Origin: Pseudomonas sp. AFG_SD02_1510_Pfu_092
Lineage (GTDB): Bacteria > Pseudomonadota > Gammaproteobacteria > Pseudomonadales > Pseudomonadaceae
Reading direction: 5' to 3'
NCBI RefSeq assembly: GCF_003331055.1
Contig: NZ_PUQD01000001.1
Coordinates: 183,126 to 247,125 of the forward strand
Length of the DNA: 64,000 nucleotides
Positions 55,387-64,000 of the stretch are shown here, piece after piece; the first letter of the stretch is position 1, and each line of letters starts with the position of its first letter. The position numbers were made by a program, and so were the translations under genes. The notes under the pieces were generated by a model. That model saw nothing but the letters and a program-made list of their open reading frames with translations, was not told where the DNA came from and ran no database searches.

Positions 55387-56880
55387 TCAGCCAGCCAGCA
55401 TGCGACCGGTTTCTTCCAGGTTCTCGTGCCAGCTCAGGGCTTCACGCAGGATGTGCGGGGTGTGGCCGCCACGCTGGCAGGCGCGATCGAAGTAGTCGTT
55501 CAGCGCCGCGCGGTAGTCCGGGTGCACGCAGTTGTCGATGATCGCCCGCGCCCGCTCGCGCGGCGCCAGGCCACGCAGGTCGGCCAGGCCTTGCTCGGTG
55601 ACCAGGATGTCCACATCGTGCTCGGTGTGGTCGACATGGCTGACCATCGGCACCACGCTGGAAATCGCGCCACCTTTGGCGATCGACTTGGTGACGAACA
55701 CCGCCAGGTGAGCGTTGCGGGCAAAGTCACCTGAGCCGCCGATGCCGTTCATCATCCGGGTGCCGCAGACATGGGTGGAGTTGACGTTGCCGTAGATGTC
55801 GAACTCCAGCGCGGTATTGATACCGATGATGCCCAGGCGACGCACTACTTCCGGGTGGTTGGAAATTTCCTGCGGGCGCAGCACCAGCTTGTCCTTGTAA
55901 CGCTCCAGGTTGCCGAACACGTCGGCGTTGCGACGGGTCGACAAGGTGATCGAGCTGCCCGAAGCAAAGCTCAGCTTGCCGGCGTCGATCAAGTCGAAGG
56001 TGGAGTCCTGCAGGACTTCGGAATACATGGTCAGGTCTTCGAACGGCGACTCGATCAGGCCGCACATCACCGCATTGGCGATGCTGCCGATACCGGCCTG
56101 CAGCGGGCCGAGCCTGTTGGTCATGCGGCCAGCTTCGACTTCTTTCTTGAGGAAGTTGATCAGGTGGTCGGCGATGCCCTGGGTTTCGTCATCTGGCGGC
56201 AGCACGGTGGACGGCGAGTCTGGCTGGTCGCTGATGACGATGCCGACGATCTTGGCTGGGTCGATCGGGATGGCGGTACTGCCGATACGGTCGTCGACCT
56301 TGACCAGCGGGATTGGCGTGCGGGTCGGGCGGTAGGTCGGGATATAGATGTCGTGCAGGCCTTCGAGGTTGGTGTTGTGCGAGAGGTTGATCTCGACAAT
56401 CACCTGCTTGGCGAAGATCGCGAAGCTGGCCGAGTTGCCCACCGAGGTGGTTGGCACGATGTGGCCTTGCTCGGTGATGGCCACGGCTTCGATGACCGCG
56501 ATGTCCGGCAGCTTCAGCTGCTGGTTGCGCAGTTGCTCGACGGTTTCCGACAGGTGCTGGTCGATGAACATCACCTGGCCGTCGTTGATGGCCTTGCGCA
56601 GGGTACTGTCGACCTGGAACGGCATGCGGCGCGCCAGCACACCGGCCTCGGTCAGTTGCTTGTCCAGGTCGTTGCCCAGGCTGGCACCGGTCATCAGGCT
56701 GATTTTCAGCGGCGATTGCTTGGCACGTTCGGCCAGTGCATGTGGTACGGCCTTGGCTTCGCCGGCGCGGGTGAAACCGCTCATGCCAACGGTCATGCCG
56801 TCCTCGATCAGACCAGCGGCATCAGCCGCACTCATTACCTTGCTGTGCAGGGAGGACAAGCGGATACGATCACGGTACAT
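55387..56880 (-). CDS. Acetyl-CoA hydrolase / succinyl-CoA:acetate CoA-transferase family
   Basis: The 497-residue cytosolic enzyme has the CoA-transferase family I fold. The N-terminal half contains GLIEDGMTVGMSGFTRAGEAK. Later come EVLQDSTFDLIDAGK with the candidate catalytic Glu, and the GNVNSTHVCGTRMMNGIGGSGDFARNA block. It most likely moves CoA between acetate and succinate. Start ATG is at 56880; ribosome site is weak. Confidence 0.9.
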   Translation of the reverse strand: MYRDRIRLSSLHSKVMSAADAAGLIEDGMTVGMSGFTRAGEAKAVPHALAERAKQSPLKISLMTGASLGNDLDKQLTEAGVLARRMPFQVDSTLRKAINDGQVMFIDQHLSETVEQLRNQQLKLPDIAVIEAVAITEQGHIVPTTSVGNSASFAIFAKQVIVEINLSHNTNLEGLHDIYIPTYRPTRTPIPLVKVDDRIGSTAIPIDPAKIVGIVISDQPDSPSTVLPPDDETQGIADHLINFLKKEVEAGRMTNRLGPLQAGIGSIANAVMCGLIESPFEDLTMYSEVLQDSTFDLIDAGKLSFASGSSITLSTRRNADVFGNLERYKDKLVLRPQEISNHPEVVRRLGIIGINTALEFDIYGNVNSTHVCGTRMMNGIGGSGDFARNAHLAVFVTKSIAKGGAISSVVPMVSHVDHTEHDVDILVTEQGLADLRGLAPRERARAIIDNCVHPDYRAALNDYFDRACQRGGHTPHILREALSWHENLEETGRMLAG

Positions 56881-57000
56881 GGATTGTTATCTCGGGCTAC
56901 TGAAACTACTGCAGCGCAGTCTAGAGACTTCACCCGTTGCCGTCCCGCGACCATGGTCGTATGAGAAGCCTTGGAATAGAGCCGTTGATCCGGATCAATA

Positions 57001-57034
57001 AAAGAAAAGCCCCGGCAGATTCTGACCGGGGCTT
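57001..57034 (-). terminator. Intrinsic terminator after pntB
   Basis: AAGCCCCGG (57007-57015) pairs with CCGGGGCTT (57026-57034); CAGA/TCTG extend the stem. The minus-strand tail is TTTTCTTTTATT. Confidence 0.93.
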
Positions 57035-57066
57035 CCTTTATATCTGCTTGTTTATAGCGACGGCCG

Positions 57067-58503
57067 TCATTCCACTGCTTTGACCATGTCTTCGATGACC
57101 TTCTTGGCGTCGCCGAACACCATCATGGTCTTGTCCAGGTAGAACAGTTCGTTGTCCAGGCCGGCATAGCCGCTGGCCATGGAGCGCTTGTTGACGATGA
57201 TGGTCTTGGCCTTGAACGCTTCGAGAATCGGCATGCCGGCGATTGGCGACTTGGGGTCGTTCTTCGCGGCCGGGTTGACCACATCGTTGGCACCCAGTAC
57301 CAGTACCACATCGGCCTGGCCGAACTCGGCGTTGATGTCCTCCATCTCGAACACCTGGTCGTAAGGCACCTCGGCCTCGGCCAGCAGCACGTTCATGTGC
57401 CCGGGCATGCGCCCCGCCACCGGGTGGATCGCGTACTTCACGGTCACGCCGTTGTGGGTCAGCTTCTCGGTCAGTTCCTTCAACGCGTGCTGGGCGCGAG
57501 CCACCGCCAGGCCATAGCCCGGGACGATGATGACGCTATCAGCGTTGCTGAGCAGGAAGGTCGCGTCGTCGGCCGAGCCGGATTTAACCGGGCGCTGCTC
57601 TTTCGAGCCTTGCGCCGCGCCGGCATCCGTATCGCCACCGAAGCCACCGAGGATGACGTTGAAGAACGAACGGTTCATCGCCTTGCACATGATGTACGAG
57701 AGAATGGCGCCGGACGAGCCGACCAGCGAGCCCGCAATGATCAGCATCGAGTTGTTCAGCGAGAAACCGATACCGGCCGCAGCCCAGCCCGAGTAGCTGT
57801 TGAGCATCGACACCACCACCGGCATGTCGGCGCCGCCGATCGGAATAATGATCAGCACGCCCATGATGAAGGCCAGGACCAGCATCAGGGTGAAGGCACT
57901 GTAGTGGCCAGTGAAGGTGAACAGCAGGCCCAGGGCGATGGTGGTCAGGCCGAGGATTAGGTTCAGCTTGTGCTGACCGGCGAACTGTACCGGTGCGCCC
58001 TGGAACAGGCGGAACTTGTACTTGCCCGACAGCTTGCCGAAGGCGATCACCGAACCGGAGAAGGTGATGGCACCGATGGCCGCACCGAGGAACAGCTCCA
58101 GGCGGTTGCCGGTGGGGATCGGGTCGCTCATGGCGGCCACGATGCCCATCGATTGCGGTTCGAGGACTGCGGCAATGGCGATGAACACCGCAGCCAGGCC
58201 GATCATGCTGTGCATGAAGGCGACCAGCTCCGGCATCTTGGTCATCTCGACGCGCTTGGCCATGATCGAGCCGGCGCTGCCACCGACCAGCAGGCCGACA
58301 ATCACATAGCCGATGCCGGCGGTAGCCAGCTCAGCTCCGAGCTTGTAGATGAGGCCGACCGTGGTGAGGATCGCGAGCCCCATGCCGATCATGCCGAACA
58401 GGTTGCCGCGCCGCGAAGTGGTCGGGTGCGACAGGCCCTTGAGCGCCTGGATGAAGCACACCGAGGCGACGAGGTAGAGGAGCGTTACCAGATTCATGCT
58501 CAT
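57067..58503 (-). CDS. pntB: NAD(P) transhydrogenase subunit beta
   Basis: Couples proton flow to hydride transfer from NADH to NADP+. The 478-residue protein has about nine helices (dII) and a C-terminal NADPH-binding dIII (about 290-478) with PGYGLAVARAQH, HPVAGRMPGHMNVLLAEA, and LGANDVVNPAA. It is last in the pntA-pntAB-pntB operon, two bases after the pntAB stop. The three-gene split of the alpha subunit is usual in Pseudomonas. Confidence 0.96.
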   Translation of the reverse strand: MSMNLVTLLYLVASVCFIQALKGLSHPTTSRRGNLFGMIGMGLAILTTVGLIYKLGAELATAGIGYVIVGLLVGGSAGSIMAKRVEMTKMPELVAFMHSMIGLAAVFIAIAAVLEPQSMGIVAAMSDPIPTGNRLELFLGAAIGAITFSGSVIAFGKLSGKYKFRLFQGAPVQFAGQHKLNLILGLTTIALGLLFTFTGHYSAFTLMLVLAFIMGVLIIIPIGGADMPVVVSMLNSYSGWAAAGIGFSLNNSMLIIAGSLVGSSGAILSYIMCKAMNRSFFNVILGGFGGDTDAGAAQGSKEQRPVKSGSADDATFLLSNADSVIIVPGYGLAVARAQHALKELTEKLTHNGVTVKYAIHPVAGRMPGHMNVLLAEAEVPYDQVFEMEDINAEFGQADVVLVLGANDVVNPAAKNDPKSPIAGMPILEAFKAKTIIVNKRSMASGYAGLDNELFYLDKTMMVFGDAKKVIEDMVKAVE

Positions 58504-58505
58504 GC

Positions 58506-58820
58506 TTACTTCTGCGCCTCGTTCTTGGTTTTCTTCTTGAACATCTCAAGCATGCGGCGGGTGACCAGGAAGCCACCGAACACGTTGACCGCGGCCAGCG
58601 CCACCGCCAGGGTGCCCATCACCTTGCCGGCCGGGGTCACGGTCAGGGCCGCAGCCAGCATGGCGCCGACGATGACGATGGCGGAGATGGCGTTGGTTAC
58701 AGCCATCAGTGGCGTGTGCAGCGCCGGGGTGACGTTCCACACCACGTGGTAGCCCACATAGATGGCCAGCACGAAGATGATCAGGTTGTAGATGCCATGG
58801 GAAATCAGCATGTCTTCCAT
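58506..58820 (-). CDS. pntAB: NAD(P) transhydrogenase subunit alpha, membrane part
   Basis: A 104-residue protein with three to four helices (dII part), beginning [27 protein letters not shown]. It is the membrane part that in E. coli is fused to the end of PntA. AAGGAG lies before the ATG. The basic C-terminus ([11 protein letters not shown]) is cytosolic. Confidence 0.94.
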   Translation of the reverse strand: MEDMLISHGIYNLIIFVLAIYVGYHVVWNVTPALHTPLMAVTNAISAIVIVGAMLAAALTVTPAGKVMGTLAVALAAVNVFGGFLVTRRMLEMFKKKTKNEAQK

Positions 58821-58831
58821 TGTCGTGCTCC

Positions 58832-59953
58832 TTAGCCGTTCTTGCGGACGACCTGGCCATCACGGCACATCAGGCAGGCCGCGACGATGTCGTCTTCGAG
58901 GTTGATGACCAGCGCGCCGTCCTTGTCGAACAGCAGCTTCATGAAGTCCAGCAGGTTGCGTGCGTACAGTGCCGAGGCATCGGCGCCTACCTGGGCCGGC
59001 AGGTTGGTCGGGCCGACGATGATCACCCCGTTCTCCTGCACCACCTGGTCGGCGACGGTCAGCGGGCAGTTGCCGCCCTGGGCTGCCGCAAGGTCGATGA
59101 CCACCGAGCCGGGCTTCATCTGCGCGACGGTTTCGGCGCTGAGCAAAGTCGGTGCCTTGCGCCCTGGGATCAGCGCAGTGGTGATGACGATATCCGCCTG
59201 TTTGGCGCGCTCGTGCACGGCCTGGGCCTGGCGTTGCATCCAGCTGGCCGGCATCGGCCGGGCGTAACCGCCCACGCCTTCGGCGCATTCGCGTTCTTCA
59301 TCGGTTTCGTAGGGCACATCGATGAACTTGGCGCCCAGCGACTCGATCTGCTCCTTCACGGCCGGGCGTACGTCGGACGCCTCGATCACTGCGCCCAGGC
59401 GTTTGGCCGTGGCAATGGCCTGCAGGCCGGCAACCCCTGCGCCCAGAATCAGCACGCGTGCGGCTTTCACCGTACCGGCAGCGGTCATCAGCATGGGCAT
59501 GAAGCGTGGGTAGTGATGGGCAGCCAGCAACACCGCCTTGTAACCGGCGATGTTGGCTTGCGACGACAGCACATCCAGGCTTTGAGCCCGCGAGGTGCGC
59601 GGCGCGGCTTCGAGGGCGAACGCGGTAATGCCGCGCTCGGCCATCTTGCCGATCAGCTCGCTGTTGAAGGGGTTGAGCATGCCGACCAGGAGGCTGCCAC
59701 TGTTGATCAGGGCCAGTTCCTGGTCGTTGGGGGCGACCACTTTGAGCACCAATTGGGCGCCATAGGCATCGGCTGCGCTTCCCAGGGAAGCGCCCACGGC
59801 CTCGTAGGCACTGTCCGGAATGCTGGCGTTCAGCCCTGCCCCCCGTTGGACGGTGACCTGATGGCCCTGGCCAATCAGTTTCTTGATCGTTTCCGGGGTC
59901 GCAGCGACCCTTGTCTCACCGGTCTGCGTCTCGAGAGGAACACCAATGTGCAC
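58832..59953 (-). CDS. pntA: NAD(P) transhydrogenase subunit alpha, NAD-binding part
   Basis: The 373-residue dI domain binds NAD(H). It has the alanine dehydrogenase-like fold, with [16 protein letters not shown] at the start, [20 protein letters not shown] (NAD-binding Rossmann motif) and [14 protein letters not shown] in the mobile loop. The start is GTG at 59953 with GCAGGAGAAATA upstream; the longer frame to 60001 is not supported. It is the first gene of the operon. Confidence 0.94.
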   Translation of the reverse strand: MHIGVPLETQTGETRVAATPETIKKLIGQGHQVTVQRGAGLNASIPDSAYEAVGASLGSAADAYGAQLVLKVVAPNDQELALINSGSLLVGMLNPFNSELIGKMAERGITAFALEAAPRTSRAQSLDVLSSQANIAGYKAVLLAAHHYPRFMPMLMTAAGTVKAARVLILGAGVAGLQAIATAKRLGAVIEASDVRPAVKEQIESLGAKFIDVPYETDEERECAEGVGGYARPMPASWMQRQAQAVHERAKQADIVITTALIPGRKAPTLLSAETVAQMKPGSVVIDLAAAQGGNCPLTVADQVVQENGVIIVGPTNLPAQVGADASALYARNLLDFMKLLFDKDGALVINLEDDIVAACLMCRDGQVVRKNG

Positions 59954-60387
59954 GACTATTTCTCCTGCGGTGACCTTTTGTCTTTGTAAAAGCCAGCACA
60001 CTTCGGATGGTGTGCTGGGGCGGCTGTGGAGCGCCGACCCGCCGAATCCCGAGCGGGCGAAGCATTTTGCAGACGAAGCCAGGGGCCTTCAACCCGTTCT
60101 GGAGCGAAACGAAGTCAAAACTACAAGTCACCCTGTGACCGTATGTCGCAACGGGCAGGCTGCGACCTGTCAAACACAGGGTATTCGCAGATCAGAAGAA
60201 AAAAACAAATTTTTTTCGCTCAGTTCGTCCATGGTTTTGTGAATGTCGCAAAATAGCCCGCAAAGCCGCGCCGTAAGCAGGGTGGAGGCGGATTTTATCT
60301 TTGCATAACAGTTTGCATAGATGCGACAAATACATATATCTGTAGGTGTTTAAAATAATTGACTACGAAGTCAGTTTCTTCGCTTGA
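59954..60387. other. Intergenic region before pntA
   Basis: This 434-base gap is the promoter zone of pntA, which reads away to the left, and lies after the gcdR stop. I saw no convincing -35/-10 pair or operator. An A/T tract AAAAAAACAAATTTTTTT lies near 60198-60216 and may bend DNA. No gene is supported. Confidence 0.55.
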
Positions 60388-61287
60388 TCAGACTCTCGAG
60401 GTGTATGCCTGGGCCTGGCTCACCAGCCAGTCACGGAAGGCGCGCAGTGAAGCCGATTCGACCTTGCGCTCCGGAATCATCAGATAGTAGGCCTTGTCAC
60501 TGCTCAGGGCATGCCTGTTAGCGACCACCAACCTACCCTCCTCCAACTCCCGCTGGATCAGGAACGGCGGAATCAGCGCGATGCCCATTTCATGCATGGC
60601 CGCTTGGGCGAGCATCGAGAATAGTTCATAGCGCGGGCCTGTCATGTCGCGCTCGACAGCCATGCCGCCGCTGCCAAACCACTGCCGCCAGGCATAGGGG
60701 CGCGTGCTTTGTTGCAGCAATGGCAGCTGTGCAATGCGCTGTGCGTCGAGCAGGCTCTGCCCGCCGAGCAGCGTCGGGCTGCACACAGGTACCGGGTTCT
60801 CCCCCATCAGCCGGTGCGACTGGGTACCCGACCAGTCGGCATCGCCGAAGTAGATGGCTGCGTCGAAGGCCGTGTCGGCAAACAGGAATGGCCGTGTGCG
60901 GTTGGTGAGGTTGACCGTGACTTCCGGGTGTCGCTGCTGGAAGTCCTTGAGCCGTGGCAGCAGCCACTGGGTGCCAAAGGTGGGCACTACCGCCAGCTCG
61001 ATCACGTTGGCGCCCTGCTGGCGCATCACCGACAAGGTATCGCGCTCTACCGCGTCCAGTTGCGCGGCCACCTGGCGGCTGTAGGACAGGCCGGCTTCGG
61101 TCAGCTTCACGCCACGGCGCGAGCGGCGGAACAGTTCCACATTAAGGAAGGCCTCCAGGCCAGCGATCTGCCGACAGACGGCACCTTGGGTCAGGGCGAG
61201 TTCCTGGGCGGCCTTGGTAAAGCTTTCGTGGCGCGCCGCCGCCTCGAAGCAGACCAGGGCGGCAGTACTGGGAATCTTGCGGCGCAT
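60388..61287 (-). CDS. gcdR: LysR-family regulator of glutarate catabolism
   Basis: A 299-residue activator diverging from gcdH. The N-terminal winged helix has FEAAARHESFTKAAQELALTQGAVCRQIAGLE; the C-terminal ligand-binding domain follows (about 90-290). Glutarate is the expected ligand in P. putida. ATG at 61287 (MRRKIPSTAALV) has GAGG 9 bases upstream; the GTG at 61302 is less likely. Confidence 0.9.
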   Translation of the reverse strand: MRRKIPSTAALVCFEAAARHESFTKAAQELALTQGAVCRQIAGLEAFLNVELFRRSRRGVKLTEAGLSYSRQVAAQLDAVERDTLSVMRQQGANVIELAVVPTFGTQWLLPRLKDFQQRHPEVTVNLTNRTRPFLFADTAFDAAIYFGDADWSGTQSHRLMGENPVPVCSPTLLGGQSLLDAQRIAQLPLLQQSTRPYAWRQWFGSGGMAVERDMTGPRYELFSMLAQAAMHEMGIALIPPFLIQRELEEGRLVVANRHALSSDKAYYLMIPERKVESASLRAFRDWLVSQAQAYTSRV

Positions 61288-61447
61288 GTACGTCAACCTC
61301 ACTCGTAAGGCTATCTATATGGCGTTTTAGTGGTTTACGGAGTGAGAAATTATCACTTAGTGGTGCGCAATACTCGTTTGTCCCGACGGCCGATCAGGCC
61401 TAGGCTCAAAGGCACTAGAAACAGCCCCTTATTTCGAGGATTCGCTC
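61288..61447. promoter_or_regulatory. Divergent gcdR-gcdH promoter region
   Basis: The 160 bases hold imperfect dyads of the LysR type: ATCAC-TTA-GTGGT near 61350 with related GTGGT at 61331. Either could be the GcdR site. No -35/-10 pair is certain. The gcdH ribosome site is GAGGA just before 61448. Confidence 0.45.
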
Positions 61448-62629
61448 ATGGCCGGTAAAGCAAGCTTCAACTGGATCGACCCGCTGCTGCTCGATCAGCA
61501 GCTCACTGAAGAAGAGCGCATGGTGCGTGACAGCGCTTATCAGTTCGCCCAGGACAAGCTGGCTCCGCGGGTGCTCGAGGCCTTCCGTCATGAGCAGACC
61601 GACCCTGCGATCTTCCGCGAAATGGGTGAGGTCGGGTTGCTGGGCGCCACCATCCCCGAGCAATACGGCGGCAGTGGCCTGAACTACGTGTGCTACGGGC
61701 TGATTGCTCGCGAGGTGGAGCGTATCGACTCGGGTTATCGCTCGATGATGAGCGTGCAGTCGTCGCTGGTGATGGTGCCTATCAATGAATTCGGTACCGA
61801 AGCTCAAAAGCAGAAGTACCTGCCCAAGCTGGCCAGTGGCGAGTGGATCGGGTGCTTCGGCCTGACCGAGCCTAACCATGGCTCCGACCCGGGCTCGATG
61901 ATTACCCGTGCCCGCAAGGTCGACGGCGGCTACCGTCTGACCGGCAGCAAGATGTGGATCACCAACAGCCCGATCGCCGATGTATTCGTGGTATGGGCCA
62001 AGGATGATGCCGGTGATATCCGCGGCTTCGTTCTGGAAAAGGGCTGGGAAGGCCTCAGCGCACCGGCGATTCATGGCAAGGTCGGCCTGCGCGCGTCGAT
62101 CACCGGTGAAATCGTCATGGACAACGTGTTCGTGCCGGAAGAAAACATTTTCCCCGATGTGCGCGGCCTCAAAGGCCCGTTCACCTGCCTGAATTCGGCT
62201 CGCTATGGCATTTCCTGGGGGGCGCTGGGTGCCGCCGAAGCCTGCTGGCATACCGCGCGCCAGTACACCCTGGACCGTCAGCAGTTCGGTCGCCCGCTGG
62301 CGGCCAACCAGTTGATCCAGAAGAAGCTGGCCGATATGCAGACCGAGATCACCCTGGCGCTGCAGGGCTGCCTGCGCCTGGGGCGGATGAAGGACGAGGG
62401 CACGGCTGCGGTGGAGATCACTTCGATCATGAAGCGCAACTCCTGCGGCAAGGCGTTGGACATTGCCCGCATGGCGCGTGACATGCTGGGCGGCAATGGT
62501 ATCTCCGACGAGTTCGGCGTGGCCCGTCATCTGGTCAACCTGGAGGTGGTCAATACCTATGAAGGTACTCACGATGTGCATGCCCTGATCCTGGGGCGTG
62601 CGCAGACCGGTATCCAGGCCTTCTATTAA
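61448..62629 (+). CDS. gcdH: Glutaryl-CoA dehydrogenase
   Basis: Oxidises and decarboxylates glutaryl-CoA to crotonyl-CoA, in lysine/glutarate breakdown. The 393-residue acyl-CoA dehydrogenase-fold protein has the FAD and substrate motifs [15 protein letters not shown] and [15 protein letters not shown], an [17 protein letters not shown] helix and the catalytic Glu372 in [10 protein letters not shown]. The gene is followed by gcdG after 14 bases. Confidence 0.95.
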   Translation: MAGKASFNWIDPLLLDQQLTEEERMVRDSAYQFAQDKLAPRVLEAFRHEQTDPAIFREMGEVGLLGATIPEQYGGSGLNYVCYGLIAREVERIDSGYRSMMSVQSSLVMVPINEFGTEAQKQKYLPKLASGEWIGCFGLTEPNHGSDPGSMITRARKVDGGYRLTGSKMWITNSPIADVFVVWAKDDAGDIRGFVLEKGWEGLSAPAIHGKVGLRASITGEIVMDNVFVPEENIFPDVRGLKGPFTCLNSARYGISWGALGAAEACWHTARQYTLDRQQFGRPLAANQLIQKKLADMQTEITLALQGCLRLGRMKDEGTAAVEITSIMKRNSCGKALDIARMARDMLGGNGISDEFGVARHLVNLEVVNTYEGTHDVHALILGRAQTGIQAFY

Positions 62630-62643
62630 TAAGGAGCCAGCCC

Positions 62644-63864
62644 ATGGGCGCGTTATCACATCTGCGGGTGCTGGACCTTTCGCGCGTGCTGGCCGGCCCA
62701 TGGTCGGGCCAGATCCTCGCTGACCTTGGTGCTGACGTGATCAAGGTCGAGCGCCCTGGCAGTGGTGACGACACCCGCTCGTGGGGGCCGCCGTTCCTCA
62801 GGGATGCCGAGGGCGAAAACACCAGCGAGGCAGCCTATTACCTGTCCGCCAACCGCAACAAGCGCTCGGTGACCATCGACTTCACGCAGGCCGAAGGCCA
62901 GCGCCTGGTGCGAGAGCTGGCGGCGAGGTCCGATATCGTCATCGAGAACTTCAAGGTGGGCGGGCTGGCTGCCTATGGCCTCGACTACCAGAGCCTGAAA
63001 GCGCTGAACCCACGGCTTATCTATTGCTCCATCACCGGCTTCGGCCAGACCGGGCCTTATGCCAAGCGCGCGGGTTATGACTTCATGATCCAAGGGTTGG
63101 GCGGGCTGATGAGCCTGACCGGTCGCCCGGAGGGTGAAGAAGGTGCGGGCCCGGTCAAGGTGGGGGTGGCGTTGACCGACATCCTTACCGGCCTGTATTC
63201 CACGGTAGCGATTCTGGCTGCCCTTGCTCATCGGGATCAGACCGGGGTCGGCCAGCATGTCGACATGGCGTTGCTCGATGTTCAGGTGGCTTGCCTGGCA
63301 AACCAGGCGATGAATTACCTCACCACGGGCAACCCACCTCGCCGCCTGGGTAATGCGCATCCCAATATCGTGCCTTATCAGGATTTTCCCACGGCAGATG
63401 GCGATTTCATTCTTACGGTGGGTAACGACAGCCAGTTCCGCAAGTTCGCTGAGGTGGCCGGGCAGCCACAGTGGGCGGACGATCCGCGCTTCGTGACCAA
63501 CAAGCTGCGGGTGGCCAACCGGGCCGAGCTGATCCCGTTGATCCGCCAGGCGACGGTGTTCAAGACCACGGCCGAGTGGGTGACTCAGCTGGAAGCCGCT
63601 GGGGTGCCGTGCGGGCCTATCAATGACTTGGCGCAGATGTTCCAGGACCCGCAGGTGTTGGCGCGTGGATTGGCGGTGAGCATTCCGCATCCGCTGGCCG
63701 GGAGCGTGCCGCAGGTGGCCAGCCCGATTCGGTTGTCGGAGACACCGGTGGAGTACCGTCGCGCGCCGCCGCTGCTGGGTGAGCACACCGAGGCGGTGCT
63801 GGAGGATGTGTTGGGGCTGGATGCCGACGAGGTGCAACGGCTACGTCATGCTGGCGTGCTTTGA
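62644..63864 (+). CDS. gcdG: CaiB/BaiF CoA-transferase, succinyl-CoA:glutarate CoA-transferase
   Basis: Activates glutarate to glutaryl-CoA, the substrate of GcdH. The 406-residue class III CoA-transferase has LDLSRVLAGPWSGQILADLGADVIKVE, the catalytic Asp in GQHVDMALLDVQ and the EGPxxN-like TGNPPRRLGNAHPNIVPYQ region. AAGGAG precedes the ATG. Substrate is inferred from the gcdH neighbour and known P. putida glutarate genes. Confidence 0.9.
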   Translation: MGALSHLRVLDLSRVLAGPWSGQILADLGADVIKVERPGSGDDTRSWGPPFLRDAEGENTSEAAYYLSANRNKRSVTIDFTQAEGQRLVRELAARSDIVIENFKVGGLAAYGLDYQSLKALNPRLIYCSITGFGQTGPYAKRAGYDFMIQGLGGLMSLTGRPEGEEGAGPVKVGVALTDILTGLYSTVAILAALAHRDQTGVGQHVDMALLDVQVACLANQAMNYLTTGNPPRRLGNAHPNIVPYQDFPTADGDFILTVGNDSQFRKFAEVAGQPQWADDPRFVTNKLRVANRAELIPLIRQATVFKTTAEWVTQLEAAGVPCGPINDLAQMFQDPQVLARGLAVSIPHPLAGSVPQVASPIRLSETPVEYRRAPPLLGEHTEAVLEDVLGLDADEVQRLRHAGVL

Positions 63865-63886
63865 AGGCGTGCGGTTTCGATGAAAA

Positions 63887-63922
63887 GCGGGGAGGCCCTC
63901 CGGGCTCCCCGCCTTGTTTTTT
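63887..63922 (+). terminator. Intrinsic terminator after gcdG
   Basis: GCGGGGAG (63887-63894) pairs with CTCCCCGC (63905-63912), with inner GCCC/GGGC, followed by TTGTTTTTT. Confidence 0.95.
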
Positions 63923-64000
63923 AGCGATATTAAGGTTTGTTTAAAATAAAGATTTAAGGGGGTTAGAATAGCCGTATTATTGGCCCCCCATCCACGGGCA

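Noticed and set aside
60198..60216. A/T tract as a promoter or terminator of pntA
   Set aside because: No stem or -35/-10 match; noted only as possible DNA bend.

Overview
The window looks like core chromosome of a fluorescent Pseudomonas of the P. putida group. GC content and codon use are high and even. Intergenic gaps repeatedly hold the 30-35 base inverted REP element typical of P. putida (GCGGGTAAACCCGCTCCCAC core). Gene order matches known Pseudomonas blocks: caa3 oxidase operon, metNIQ, katE, znu/zur, polA-ErsA-engB, dsbA, dgcH-ampDh2, kinB-algB, gltP, pntAB, gcdHG. I saw no prophage, insertion sequence, CRISPR array, tRNA or rRNA. Family and species statements come from recognition of the sequence, not from a database search.

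Layout. 1-183 is the tail of a SulP-type transporter. 319-960 is an unknown gene. 1330-9821 is a caa3-type cytochrome c oxidase operon with its assembly genes (coxB, coxA, ctaG, coxC, SURF1, a Sco-like thioredoxin-fold protein, ctaA, cyoE, Sco), preceded by an RpoS-like promoter. 9941-12454 is a methionine ABC importer and 12678-14813 is catalase HPII. 14929-18772 is the zinc uptake block: a lipoprotein, znuB, znuC, zur and divergent znuA. 18884-25214 holds homoserine kinase, polA, the small RNA ErsA, engB, and cytochromes c5 and c4. 25389-34582 holds dsbA, a nuclease-fold protein, a diguanylate cyclase, a peptidoglycan amidase, an EAL phosphodiesterase and the KinB/AlgB two-component pair.

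34794-36756 encodes four small envelope-stress-type proteins (BON, a short membrane protein, DUF1328, Ivy-like). The first has a near-perfect sigma-54 promoter facing away from algB. A 745-base gap with a cluster of strong hairpins follows, then the glutamate/aspartate symporter gltP. 40290-43812 is a four-gene MCE (Mla-like) lipid-transport operon. 43925-50636 holds a DUF5924/DUF2914 membrane protein, an M16 peptidase-like protein, a Na/Pi cotransporter, a TerC protein and a CitMHS transporter. 51430-54438 is a compact group of unknown function: a periplasmic protein with an HExxH motif plus an Lnb/DUF4105-type domain, and three tandem DUF2388 paralogues. A DUF1127 protein surrounded by repeated ACTGTA boxes comes next. 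The window ends with an acetyl-CoA hydrolase/CoA-transferase, the three-subunit proton-translocating transhydrogenase, and the glutarate catabolic genes gcdR, gcdH and gcdG.

The most promising unexplained items are the DUF4105/DUF2388 cluster, the second CxxxC thioredoxin-like protein inside the oxidase operon, the GGA-rich hairpin cluster before gltP, the sigma-54 promoter with candidate upstream sites between algB and the BON gene, and the ACTGTA box array around the DUF1127 gene.
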